From assembly GCA_018697195.1 (NCBI GenBank), contig CM031879.1, forward strand, positions 40,947,715 through 41,011,714: a stretch of 64,000 nucleotides of DNA, written 5' to 3'. The stretch is from Certhia americana. Its lineage: Eukaryota; Chordata; Aves; Passeriformes; Certhiidae. Below the pieces are notes generated by a model. The model was not told the DNA's origin, made no database searches, and saw only the letters and a program-made list of their open reading frames with translations. The position numbers and the translations under genes are program-made. Shown in pieces: positions 25,459 to 37,400 of the stretch; within the stretch, counting starts at the first letter, position 1, and each line of letters opens with the position of its first letter.

Positions 25459-26462
25459 CACGACTAAGCAACTCAGGGAGAGCACAGTGTACAAGTGTAT
25501 AAGTGAACTGGCAAAGACCTCCATGGGTATGGACTGATTCAGCTGATGGATGCTGTTTCAATGCCGTAAAAGAATCCAAATATGCCCCAAGCTGCACTTA
25601 AAAGAAAACAAGCAACTTGCAAAAGAGCATTTTAGACATATAAACAGTTGTAAGTGACCCATCAGGAAGGAAACTATTTCAAGAATGGGAGGCGTGACTG
25701 AATCACATCTATGATACACAAACTATACTCAGATGCATATGTGTGTATTTGCATTTTTGATGGATAATATTCCTTTCTGCTCGAAAAAATTGAAATCCTT
25801 TGCCTAATCTCTTTTACTGTTTGTATATATATACTTAGCTATATGCACCTGCCTACCTCCTGGAAGTGTACTCACGTCTTCCAAAGACAGCCAGGAGAAA
25901 GTAACTAAATATCAAAGCCTTTGAATAAGGCTAACTGTACTGTATGATCATCATTGAAGTAACAGTGGCACATGAAATATTTTGCCACTAAATAAAGAAT
26001 GACTCTGAAATGTTTGAACACTTTGTGTGTTTAATAAGAAAGGAAAAGCCAGTTTATCAGAATGATAGCGAGGCCTAAGGTAGGAGGATTTTTTGGGTGT
26101 TTGTTCAAGGCTTTACATGAAACTAATTCTCTCTGTATATTGCATCTATTTGATTAAAAGAGAAGTTCAGTCAATACTGCTGTAGAAAAACCAAGACGTG
26201 TCTGAACTCATTAATGTACGGTTTGTACACTGACACTGATGAAAGACCTGCTGCTGGTGCTTCTGCAAGTCCATTTAGTTTTTATTTTACATCAAGCTGC
26301 TTTGCCTGTACTGTCAGAGCTTGTATATGAAGCTGCACAACTGTAAAAAAAGAGCACATCTGACAAGGAGCCAGGGATTTCTCAAATGATACCTGGACAC
26401 TCATTTGCCTAGTTATATTTACCATGTAATAGGTCTGGGCAATCTCTTTTTCATTTGCTTTC

Positions 26463-26590
26463 TTCCCCATCTCAAAATGGTGCCTATGCTCTCTCCACAG
26501 TCTGCTCCAAATAGCTGCATGTGGGAGGAGATACCTGCAACACAGCTTCTCCTATCCGCAATCCATTTCACATATGTTTGAGATGGGGAA
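26463..26590. repeat. 14-bp perfect inverted repeat with 100-bp spacer
   Basis: TTCCCCATCTCAAA at 26463-26476 and its exact reverse complement TTTGAGATGGGGAA at 26577-26590. Pairing continues imperfectly outside the arms (CATTTGCTTTC against the complement of AAGAAATGG). The spacer has no open frame. It could be the ends of a very small nonautonomous element, a foldback, or chance. Confidence 0.75.
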
Positions 26591-27286
26591 AAGAAATGGG
26601 GCAGTCACAGGCACCCAAACTCAGCACTTGGGAAAGGAAGTAGCACTGCAAAAGCAAAACCTTCTGCTGCCAATGGTTTTCAGCCCACTGAGCTGCCAGG
26701 AAAATATGCTGTCAGTGGATGCAGCTTACCTAACATCATAACTGTGCAGACAGACTTTTTGTAGGGCATTCATAAAGGCTGACTTAGCCTGCTCAGACTC
26801 ATGTCACCAGACTGCCTCTGGAGCCTGGGCAGGAGCAGTGAGGCATGCAGGACCATTATGGGATCCCGTTTCTCTCTGGTGACTGCAGAGGTGATTATCC
26901 TCACTACACTAAAGTTAGCTTCCATGAAAACATTCTTAGTTGGGCTTTTATCAAAATGACTGCTTCAGAGTGGAGCAGATTATATTCCCATAGCTCTGTT
27001 TTGACATGCTGTTTAGCTTTATTTCTCTCTTCATGGTGCTTCTTAAGCACTGCCCAGAATTTTTAGAAGCTTCACATCTGATCTGATTCATCTCTTTTGA
27101 ATAGCCTTGCAATGTTAGCCAGAGAAGATTCTTTTTATTCCCTCTTTTTGTCTGCAAACTAGATTTTTAAAAGGATTTGTCCCACTCTGCTCATCTGAAG
27201 TTTTCTTAGTTGGTTCAACTGGTCAATTCTGATACTCTTTAATAGGGCACAGAAGTCTCAGAAATACTTGCTTACTGGAAAAATTA

Positions 27287-27620
27287 CAGAGGGGAGGCTG
27301 AAAGATTTGGGCTTGATTAACCAGGAGAAGAGTGTCTCCCCTGTATATCTATCAAAAAGGTGAAGCTGGGCCCTTCACATGCTTGCAAGGCAGGGGAAGA
27401 GGCATAAATTCAAACAGGAGTTTCAGGATGGATATAAGGAGCTGTTTTTCCAGGTGGACAGTGTCTGAGAGAAGCTCGTCACTCACACTGAAGGTACAAG
27501 ATCCAGCTGAATGAAGACCTTAGCAACCTGTGTTGATCTCAGAACTGACCCTACTTTGAGTAAGAGCTTGAACTAGAGGTCTCCAGAGGTCCTCTCCAGC
27601 CTCGATTATTTTGTGATTTG
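27287..27620 (+). mobile_element. CR1 LINE 3'-end fragment
   Basis: The start (GGGGAGGCTGAAAGATTTGG, then CCAGGAGAAGAG) matches the CR1 region just before the end of the second open reading frame. The end (a TACTTTGAGTAAGAGCTTGA word, GAGGTCTCCAGAGGTCC, TCTCCAGCC, ATTTTGTGATTTG) matches the classic CR1 3' untranslated region. It is truncated at the 5' side and diverged, with no usable open frame. Confidence 0.8.
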
Positions 27621-30600
27621 TTTTATCCATAGAGAATCTTAAGCATTCCTGGGCCTAGGCAGAAATGCCTAACCAAACTCAGTGGGGTTTTTTTCATTAT
27701 ATTTAGGAGGAAATATTTAAAGGTTTGTCTATATATTTTGCAAATAAACTACTTAAAACTCTCTATATATACATATATATGCATTAACCTGGGAAAGCTG
27801 AGTTTTGTGCCATATGAATCTCAGAACTACATGTGACAGTGATCGTTTGAAATCCGTTCTTGCAGCCACGTCCTGGGATTTAGGGTCCTTGCCTTCTTCA
27901 GCATTGCCTCCATATTATTACTTTACTCTGACTCTAGAAACAGAACATTTATATTCCCTCATCAGGAAGCTGCTAAGCCCCACTCACTTTAATGGCAGAA
28001 ATCCCTGCAAGCTTCAACCCGTGTGTCCAACCTGGAAAAGCCCAAATCCTGCTGCAGGCACTAAGCCTCAGTGTCATTCAAATTCCCAGACAAAGTCTTG
28101 ACCAAAAGACGCAGCAACAGTATGCTTCTACATCCAGAATCACACCCTGCTGTGGTCTCAACTCTCTCACCTCCCAGTTCTTTCAGCAGAGGGAATGTTT
28201 GGATGATCCTTGCAAAGACCTGAAAAATCTTTCTCACTCTCCACTCCTACAAGGCACAGTGACATCCAGATGAGCCCGAAGTTCTCACTCTTTTGCCCTT
28301 CTAGCACACCTGCTATCATCAAAATGTAGGGTGTCAGGCTTGCTCTGGGTTTGTTCTCTTGGCAGTGCAGTCAAGCATAGTGCTGCTCTGATGGCTACAC
28401 TGCACACAGGACACAAAACCACTCTGCCCTCTGACGCTGTTCCCATGCTTTGTGGATGTGAGACCACTTGGAGTGAGAGGAGAAGAAATGCTCACACAGA
28501 GACAATCTCCCAGCATCTAATGCAAATACCTGCTGTGGATATCCTGCTTTTTCTTTTCCCCAAGAAAGCTTTTTACTGCAACCCTCACCAAGGTCTTGAT
28601 TTCTCTTGACCAGGGTTCTTTCTCAGAGGCCTGTCTTCCTGTCACAAATTGGCAGAGTATTCTCTTATTCCTCCTTGAGAAATTTGGCAGAGCTAGATTT
28701 GGCAAGGAGAAAGAAAAAGCCCAATTTGCCCTTTTAAATGACATTTTTAACTTCCATGGAAGAATACCAGCAGGCAATCTACCCCAGAGTTTCTATTTAC
28801 CCCATGCAAGATAATGCTACTGCAAACATAGTAAGCAACTTGTGTTATTTAGCTGAAAATTACATTTTGGGCACAAGAAAATAAAATTAGCTTGTTGAAA
28901 GATTGACTCTGCAATGTTGTTTGCATGAATGAATGGCAGGTGAATGGCCCTGGCACAAAGATACCATGGGCAGACTGTTTTGCAGATCCTGAGCATGGAA
29001 TGCCGGTTAAGGACACTAGATGTGCACACAGATTAAGAATTAATAGGGTTTATAAATATATTCTGCCAGTCAAACAATATTATCTTTAATTCCATCTGTA
29101 AAAGGAGTTTGCATGCTACACATGTCTTTTTACATTTATGAGTGCTAAAGATGTTTTAGTAGAATGGACAGCCATGCATTTCATATTTTGGTAGTAAATT
29201 AAGCAATGGTTAATTTTGATTCCCCAGGTATTCATCCAAAAAGATTATTGGGAAACTTAGGTCCCAATATTACTTTCTAGATGTATTCATTTCACACATT
29301 TATTCTTTCTTGAAATCCTCTCAGTCCTTTGTGATTTTTGAGTTTTAAATACTTTTTGTTTGTTCTTTTTTTCTCCACCTCAAGAAACTACAGTTTTGGG
29401 ATTAAGAAAAGAGAACTTTTATATTAAGAAATAATTATTCTTGTGAAATAACTAGGGTTTTGTTTGTTTGTATAATTGTTTTGGTGTTTTTTAAATTAAG
29501 TGATTCTTCTCAGATTTCTTTTTGCAAATATTTACTTGTATTCACAATGAAAATATTTTTCATATTTGTTTTAATGGAACACCAGTTTGGAATGGTAACT
29601 GGAATGGTTTTCCTGTGGAAGAACTACCCCAAGCAGCAGCACATCTATGCCAAATGCATTCATTACAATCAGTCTTGAGAGAAATTCAGTCCCCGGCAGG
29701 CAAAAACTAGAGAAAAAAAAAAAAATTTAAACAAGCAATCTGTTTGGTGTTTATCTACACATGGGCACACATGCCTAATATTCCTACTGACAACCATTTA
29801 TCTTTTCCCTACTGATTCTTTCTGGTGTTTCATGTTAGTTATTGTTTTATTAATTATAATTTTTCCAATTGTATCCCAAGTTTATCACGTGATTTATAAC
29901 CAAAACCATGATCTCTGATCTAAATAATCTGCTTGCTGAAAGCAGCATTAAACTAATATGCCACAGGATGCTGAAACACTTCACTGATTGCTACAATAAA
30001 AGTCAAAAGGATAGATTGTGTAAGAATTCCTTCAGGTCTTTAGATTGCTGTGGCAGGTGCTGGTTTATTTGCAAATTCCAACAAAGCTGGTTTCCAGCAA
30101 CATAAGATTGTGAGGATAGGAAAATTACAATGCTTGGAATATTTATGCAATATGTGTCAGTTTCTTCATTTCCATAGGTTGGACAAGTGAAGAATCTGTA
30201 ACAGATTGTACTATATTGTTTTGGGGAACAGAAGGACAAAGTGCTTGTAAACATTTCTGAAGAGTTTGATATATGCATTCAAATCTAAATACAAGATTAC
30301 CTTGATGAAATTCTTTAAGTTGATAAGATTATTGTTATTGGGGTTAAATTCTTGTGTCTGTGTGCATGTACTATGCACATCTATATATTCAAGTGGGCAA
30401 TTCCATCTGGTTTCTTTTACTTTTGGTAAAAAGACACGGTGGGATAGACCTTTTAAGGGAAAATGAATTAGATGTTCGTCAACATCATATGCCTAAACTC
30501 ATAAGAAGTAATAGAAAGGAAAAATATATTTTCCGAGTTGACCTCCTGTGTTCATCACAACAGCATCTTATATTTTCATAAAAACACTGATTGCAGTGTC

Positions 30601-33600
30601 TGCTGTCTCTCACATGTGGTTCTTTTTTCTTCTCCTTCCTTCTATGCCCATGTAAGAGTTAGGGGGTTGAACTGAGTTACTCTCTAATTGTTGTTACTCT
30701 GTAATATGTAATACGTATTTTCTTAGTGAGCCATAAAAAAACCCACCTTTTTAATTTGAATGTAGAGTACCTTAGTTCTTGTGAGAACATGCCCTGTAGT
30801 CTTTCAGAGACATTAAAAAAACATGTATAAAGAAAAGTTCAATCATTGAAACACTGAGAATGACTCCAATCATCATCTCTTCTTCATGTTACACCTTTAA
30901 AATCCAAATGAGAATAGTATGTGTACCAAATGACATAGTAGATGAGGAAATTGTAATAGATTCAGGATCTGAGCATCATTGCTCAGTGCCATTAAAGTTT
31001 GAGGGAGAGATTTGGTAGAATGGAGTCTGTCGAATCCATAATATCATGACAGCACTATGCCATGCTCAACTCTAAAAACAAACTGGGAAGACTGGTAATG
31101 TCTCCTGAACTCAGAATTAGTCTCACTGGTCTCTCTCTGAAGCAAGATGAAGTGCAGCTTTTTCCAATAGCCCAGATGGTTCTTGTACAATCCCTATAAC
31201 TTCTTTCAGTCTCCTATTCCCTTCCCGCTTTTCCTTCCAAAATGCCACTGACTATGAATAATTTAATTTGCCTGCCAGAGTTCTCCATCACTTTCTCCAG
31301 CCTTAAGAGAGTAACTTTCTAACACTGTATTTCAATGTCTTCTGGCAGAATATTTTCCATCTGCTTTTTAGATGTGTGAGTGTGGGAGGGGCAGAGGAGG
31401 CTGCGATGGCGGGGGTGGTGTCAAGGAAAAACGCCAAGACATACTGCTCTCATTGAAATGATCTACTGCTTCCTTTCTGTTTCCATGGGGCTTGGTACAC
31501 TGCTCTCACTTCTCTTCAGTGTGGCTGCTGTTCTTCACTTCTCCCTGAGGTAAGGATGAGAAGGAAAGAGAAAAAGAAAGTCAACTTCTCAATGCATAAC
31601 TTTCAGAGTGTGTTTAGATTGGAAAAGTCTGTTAAATAAAGCTTTTATTCCATTATCCTGGGCTTTTCGTCTCAGTTAACATTGTAGCTTGCGTGAAAAG
31701 TATGTGAAGTATGGGCACTGATCTGAATGGACAGAGTCAGCCGGGCAAGAACGTGGGCACCCACAAGGAAAGGGAGTTGGACGCCATCTCTGGCAGAGAT
31801 CACTCTGGGCATTGCTCTGGGAACAGGGAGAAAAAAGGAGATTTTTGGTTATCAAAAAATGTAAATAACATAAAGCCATAGCTGTTCTCCAAGACACTAT
31901 TAAAAGGAATAACACAAGGTTATTTCCCATGTGGATTTTAGGGTTTTGCCTTTAAAATGAAGAAATCCCAACAATGAATGTTTTTCCTCTATTTGAGCTG
32001 GGAGGACCGATAAATCTTAGGTCTTCCCAACATCTAGACATGCCTTTGAAGTGGTTTTCTGTGACAATACATAAATAATGGGAAGCTGGAAGAGACATCC
32101 TGAAGCAGTCTTTAGGATTGCATTGAAGTACAGTTACATAATAAGAAGAAGCAACTTGGATTATTTCATGAAAGTCAAGAAACATGACAGCAGGCATTAT
32201 GTTTAAAGTGGAACTTATTAATGATAGATTAAATAATGCAGTATCCTGTTCTTCTAAAAGACTATTCAGGCAGTTTGATGCCTGTGGCTTTGCCTGGTGT
32301 GGTGCACCCCATCACATTCAATCACAGATGCTCAGTCTGGCTGTGCAGGGACTTTATGTAAATAGAGACCTCTTGGAAACCCCACCCACCTTTGCCACAA
32401 GCCAAGGAACTGAACTCATTCTGTGGTGCAATATTAGATCATGGAAAGAGAATGCAGAAAGCTTTGTGCAGTTCTGCTGCTACTGCTGACATGTAATATG
32501 GAGAATGGCTGCTGATTGCTCCATTTTTCATTGTGATTTGTGCATTTCTTTCTTCTGAGTTCTGCTAAGTACCATGGCAATTCATCTAAATTATATAGCT
32601 TCTTAGTGGATAATTAATTTTTACATATAGTAACATTTTATGCATATTATGTGTTTTCTTTAGTAGATAGTAGTTTGAGCATTTCTGTATGACTGACAGG
32701 GAGTTGGATGAGAATTTCCCAGTCTTGAAAGTAGCAATGTAAAATTATCTCTGATGTTCATGGGATAAAGATATGACTTTTCCTTTTGGTTCTAAGAAAT
32801 ATTAAAGCTGAATTATACTCTTCTATTGCAAAGTAGAAGACTTAGTTACTGATATCCATTTGACAGTGTTATACTGTAGATATATCACCACTTCTTTTCT
32901 CCATAGTCTTAGATGAGTGTGGCAGATGAAAATCTATATGCAGCTGCATAATTAATTTATACTTTGTCAAAGTTAGGAAAAGATTTGAATGGCAATTCAG
33001 AAGAATCTCATGCAATGCTTAAGTTAGATCATTGCTCCATGTACCTTACAGTGTGTACAAGACAAAGACTGAAATCTACAGCTTTGTTCTATTTTGCATT
33101 AAATTGCAGGGTTCTTTTTTCTTCTTCTTCTTTTTGAGCATATGCCACCAAGGATGCTAATGAACCAGTCAAAGAATCAGCTGTACTAACAGTTAATGAG
33201 AATTCAAAGAGATTTATTTAGCCTAGCATCATCATTTCAGTGAAGATTCAAAGAGGATTAATTTGATTTATGTCAAAATGGAGGAATCTTTATATAATCT
33301 GCAGTCAAACTTTCATGAATATATTTATTCAGACTTGCAAAGTTCTTAAAATTCATGTGTAAAAGGCTATGGAAGAAGATGGCAATATTTATTTATATGT
33401 AAATTATTCTTTTTTGTGCATAAAATCTATTTTAGGTTTCAAATGTGTTTATATATCCACTTTACAATGCTTGGGAATTTGCAGGACAAAATGTAGAGCT
33501 TTTGAAATTAATGAGTTTTATATGTGATTATAATGGACTCCAATATTCATTTAAAAAAAAACCCTGATGGGCAGACACATGTAAGAAAAAATTATACAAC

Positions 33601-34198
33601 ATAATTCTTAAGGGCACTCTACCATACCTCAAAGAAGTGTTTTTCTGGAGTGCATATCGCATATACAGAATGCACACTAGTGTGTTATCAGCATTTCATT
33701 GCTCTCTTTTGGAAAAGCTGCATGACTCACATACCCAAGTAAAAACTCGTGCTAATAACGTCATTTCCATGCATCAAAATTTCACTTACAACTATACTGA
33801 GTACAGAAAAGACAGCTATTTTAAAACCAGCAGGATCTGTAAGTGCATCACTGTTCCTCAAACCACTCATCATTACCATTTCCAGGAACTAAGTGACTTT
33901 TCATCCACCATTTCCATGGTTGTTCATGCACTACTGCTTTCACACAATGACCCCATATCATGCATGATGATATTGAGTCACAGATGGCTTTAATACAAAA
34001 AGCTTTGTGTTGAGCTATTTTCTTCACATACAAATTGAAATCCAAATTATTCATGAGTAACTGTACTTTTGCTAGACAACTTGGTCTGTCAAAACTCCAG
34101 ATTCACAAGATTATTTATGCTTGGCCAGAAAAGTGATAGCATGCAGTATCAAATGACCTGACCAGTTTTTACAATGTCCTTCTGTTGGTGTTATTTTT
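27621..34198. other. unique noncoding DNA
   Basis: No gene is recognised. Overlapping frames on both strands at 27805-28816 (60-98 codons) look compositional. A frame of 118 codons at 33637-33993 is the longest plus-strand frame outside repeats apart from one that overlaps a CR1; it has many His, Ser and Tyr residues and no domain I recognise. A GC spike lies at 31380-31440, followed by a near-palindromic AATAAAGCTTTTATT at 31635-31649. Confidence 0.6.
31635..31649. promoter_or_regulatory. back-to-back poly(A) signals
   Basis: AATAAA on the plus strand (31635-31640) and TTTATT (AATAAA on the minus strand, 31644-31649) are separated by three bases, so either strand could supply the core signal. 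No transcript is known from the sequence; AATAAA is common in AT-rich DNA. Confidence 0.35.
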
Positions 34199-34298
34199 AT
34201 TTGTTTGTTTGTTTGCTTGTTTGTTTGTTTGGGGGTTTTTTTGCTTTTTGTTTTGGTTCTTTTGTTTTGTTTGGTTTGGGTTTTTGTTTGTTTTTTTA
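34199..34298 (+). repeat. TTTG-rich low-complexity tract
   Basis: About 100 bases of TTTG/TTTTG units with a GGGGG interruption near 34231. Similar T/G tracts occur at 10.55, 15.3 and 62.4 kb. Confidence 0.9.
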
Positions 34299-34393
34299 AC
34301 GTGTTGTCTAGTAGGGCTTTTTAAACAATAGGGAGAAGTAGCACATGAATGCTATCCCTTGGTCTGACTTGTTCATTCCAAGACTTGATATCT

Positions 34394-34425
34394 AGTAGAT
34401 CAGTAGAACAGTAGAACAGCAGATC
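34394..34425 (+). repeat. 8-bp tandem repeat, 4 copies
   Basis: Units AGTAGATC, AGTAGAAC, AGTAGAAC and AGCAGATC. The outer units end in GATC and the array lies between CT and TAG, so the edges are partly palindromic. Confidence 0.85.
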
Positions 34426-37400
34426 TAGTCTTCTTTGCACCAAAATGTCCCTTTCCCACTGACTTCACAGCACAGCATAGATTCTATTTCATTTCAGTAT
34501 TCTTTCATGCTTAACAAGGGTATTTGCTAAAATATTTTGTCTCTGAAAGGACTTTCATGCTCTCTGGCCATGGCCAGTGTTCTTTGTCAACCATCATGTT
34601 CAGCACGTATTAATAATGTTATGCTTCAGTGATAAGAAATTAACATCTTGTACTCTCCAACTCACCGTATGGATCCTGCACATTATTGTTTAGACATTCA
34701 AAATGAAATATTAGCCTTGGCATTGCCTCAAAAAAGTGAGGTAGGGAAAATTCACTTTATTCTTAATTTTAAATGGTCACATATATTTACTTTCTATACT
34801 AACAGAACTAAGATGTGCAGAGTAATGCAACATTCTTGGCCAGAGAAACCTAAAAAACTGTAAGCATGTGGAAAGGATACAAGGCTGGTCCAGTGTAGCT
34901 CCCATGGACATCAAAAGATATTCTGCCTCTGCCATCAGTTGGAGCAGAGTCTGGGGAGCTCTGAACAATTAAAAATCTAAAAAGAAACTTTTGGGAAAAA
35001 AAAAAAAGAAAAAATTAGACAAAAGCATCTTTGACAAAAATAGTAAAATATATTCCTCCCTAAATGAAACCTTAATATGAAAAAACATGTTAGAAGATTC
35101 AGTTAGAGCAGCAGTATGGAAGAAGTCAGGCTTTATATGAATCACGTTAGGCCAGAGCACAACTAATAATGGTAGGTTTAGACCCACCATGAACAGTCTG
35201 ACTTCTCTAGTTATGGGAAGCTGACAGAGGCTTTAGCAGGGCAAGTCTCACTGGCTGATTTGGGTGCCTCTCTCCTTTCTAGTCACCAGTCTTAACAAAA
35301 TATGCAGGAACATGATATCTCTGAGACCTCTACGTTTGTCCTATCCTATTGTAACTGGCTAACTCATTAGGCAGTTATTAGGTGGTACTGACAGATGACT
35401 TCAAAGACTTTATTTACTAAAAAACCCAGCTGAAAGTAGAAGGATTGCAACTGTTCTTTAGGTGACATTCTCGGCCTGACTAATTAAAGGGTCATTTTGG
35501 TATATAGCTAAACAAACAAGCAATCAGGTTATTTTAATGTGATTTAAAAGGAAAGAAGAATATATTTAATTTCACTGAAGCAAGAAAAAAATTCTGGGCA
35601 GAACAGTTAATAATGATGGTCTAAATATCATCTGCTACTGCAAAATTCAGTTTCTGTGTTCAGTCAGTTGTGTTATGATAACTCTGTTATGTAAAGTCAG
35701 GTCATATGAATGTAATGCCATTTAATGGCATAGGTTATAAAATCTGCTCTCATCTGAACTAAAATCCATTACAATTTCCCATTCTCGCCTTGACAAGGGA
35801 TAAAAACTTCGGAGTGGCCTACATATCTTGGCTCTGAACATATGGCATTTCATTCTAAAAGAATGAATTTACTTTTTCTTGGCCAAAAATGTAATTCTAA
35901 AAAGTACTCACCTATACTCTTAGACTGCAATGTCTATATGTTTCAAATACAGGAAAGTTAGTTTTAAACTATAGAGCCTGAGATTATTGGGATGGCAGCA
36001 GTATGGGGCTCAGTACCACTAACTTCTAAGTTATTTACTTTGTTTTTTGGCTCATTGAGCCTAACATTTCCTCTGTCACTTGTACCTGCATCAGGTGATA
36101 CAGTTCTAATTCAGGGTAATTCCTGTTCTATGCAAAACAACAACATTGTAATCAGTAAAATAAAGGAGTGAAAAATCCCAAGAGGTTATGCCTTACCCTG
36201 CTGGAGAAGAGCTAAATATGGAAAATAATATCTTCGCAAACTAAATGATTTAACAAAATTAATTCCCTTTTATTCCTGTTGCCTTATCACTATGTGCAAG
36301 AAGTGGCAGGTTCCCCTCATACATGCCTCTATGCTTCCAAAGCTTAGATCCTTGTCCTACAAGAAAAAAGAGTTAACTTTACATAACTGAGATCATACCC
36401 TTCATAGAGTGACCTAGAAGAACCACTTCAATGTTCTGTTCACATGGTACAGAGAAAAGAATAATCATTGCACAGAAAAAGAAACATTGGACTGTATAAA
36501 AGACCTTGGAATTTTTTGAGTCAATCTGTTCAGAAATGAAGCTTCCCAGACACGAGATGTATAATATTTCTCTAGATCTTTTGAAAAACGGATTATTACT
36601 AAAAAAAAAAAATTAAGTAGTCATAATGAAAGCAATGCTCTTAGATCAACCATGAGCTTGAACTTTTTCAGTGGTTATTCGCCACAGAAATTTGAATATT
36701 TTTTTCACTGATGTATAATGAAAAGAATTATGTCATCCTCTAAAAATGTACTGGTTTTTATAAAATAATTAATATGATCCTATGCTATGTAAATAAACTG
36801 TAGAAAGAATAATATATTAATTACTACAAGAGACCATCTTCCACCTAATTAACATATCTCTTGAACTTCCTCTTAACATATACTGTGGATGGTATCATGT
36901 TGTAATGTGTTATTTTTGTAATCTGTCCTTTCTCTAGAAGTAAAAATGGGACGAGTATCATTTTGGATATGGAGATTTTCTAGATACACGCTCCGTAAGG
37001 CTTCCCACATAATAATATTCCTTTGACTTTCAGACTGTGACCTCACTTTCAAAATACATATGCTGCACATGGAAATATTTCGTATCTCTTTGGAAGTGAA
37101 ATGAAAGTATATTGTAACATTTAAAAATGTCAGGATATTCTCTCCTGATTTTTCTATTTCCTAAATAATGCAAAGGGAAAGATTCGCAGCTGCGGCTGTC
37201 ATAGGGCCAGGACAGTGACTTTTCCCTTTTTTCCTTTCCTAAGTTTAATGGAAAGCACTATATGATTAAGTAGTTCATGAGAATAGGAAATGAAATCTGT
37301 GATATCAATCTTTATATAATGTCCAGTTTCTCTCAGGGGCCTAGAAAAGGACTGAAATAACAGTTTAAGAGCATTTACAATGGATACATTACCCAGGACA

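Larger units (their letters stand above)
19736..27286. other. unique noncoding DNA
   Basis: No gene is recognised. It contains a purine-rich strand at 20640-20890, a T21 run at 21172-21192, a CRE palindrome at 25451-25458 and an inverted repeat at 26463-26590, listed separately. An AATAAA at 23869 follows a T-rich stretch but no LTR structure is evident. Open frames at 25225-25467 (80 codons) and elsewhere have no recognisable family. Confidence 0.6.

Noticed and set aside
31421..31681. possible short LTR from TGTCAAGG to GTTAACA
   Set aside because: The ends do not form a proper inverted repeat, flanks show no target duplication, and no TATA box was found; noted only as a weak finding.
33637..33993. 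118-codon plus-strand frame
   Set aside because: No recognisable family, no periodic composition typical of coding, and no usable start context or splice sites seen; length is within chance for 64 kb of six frames.
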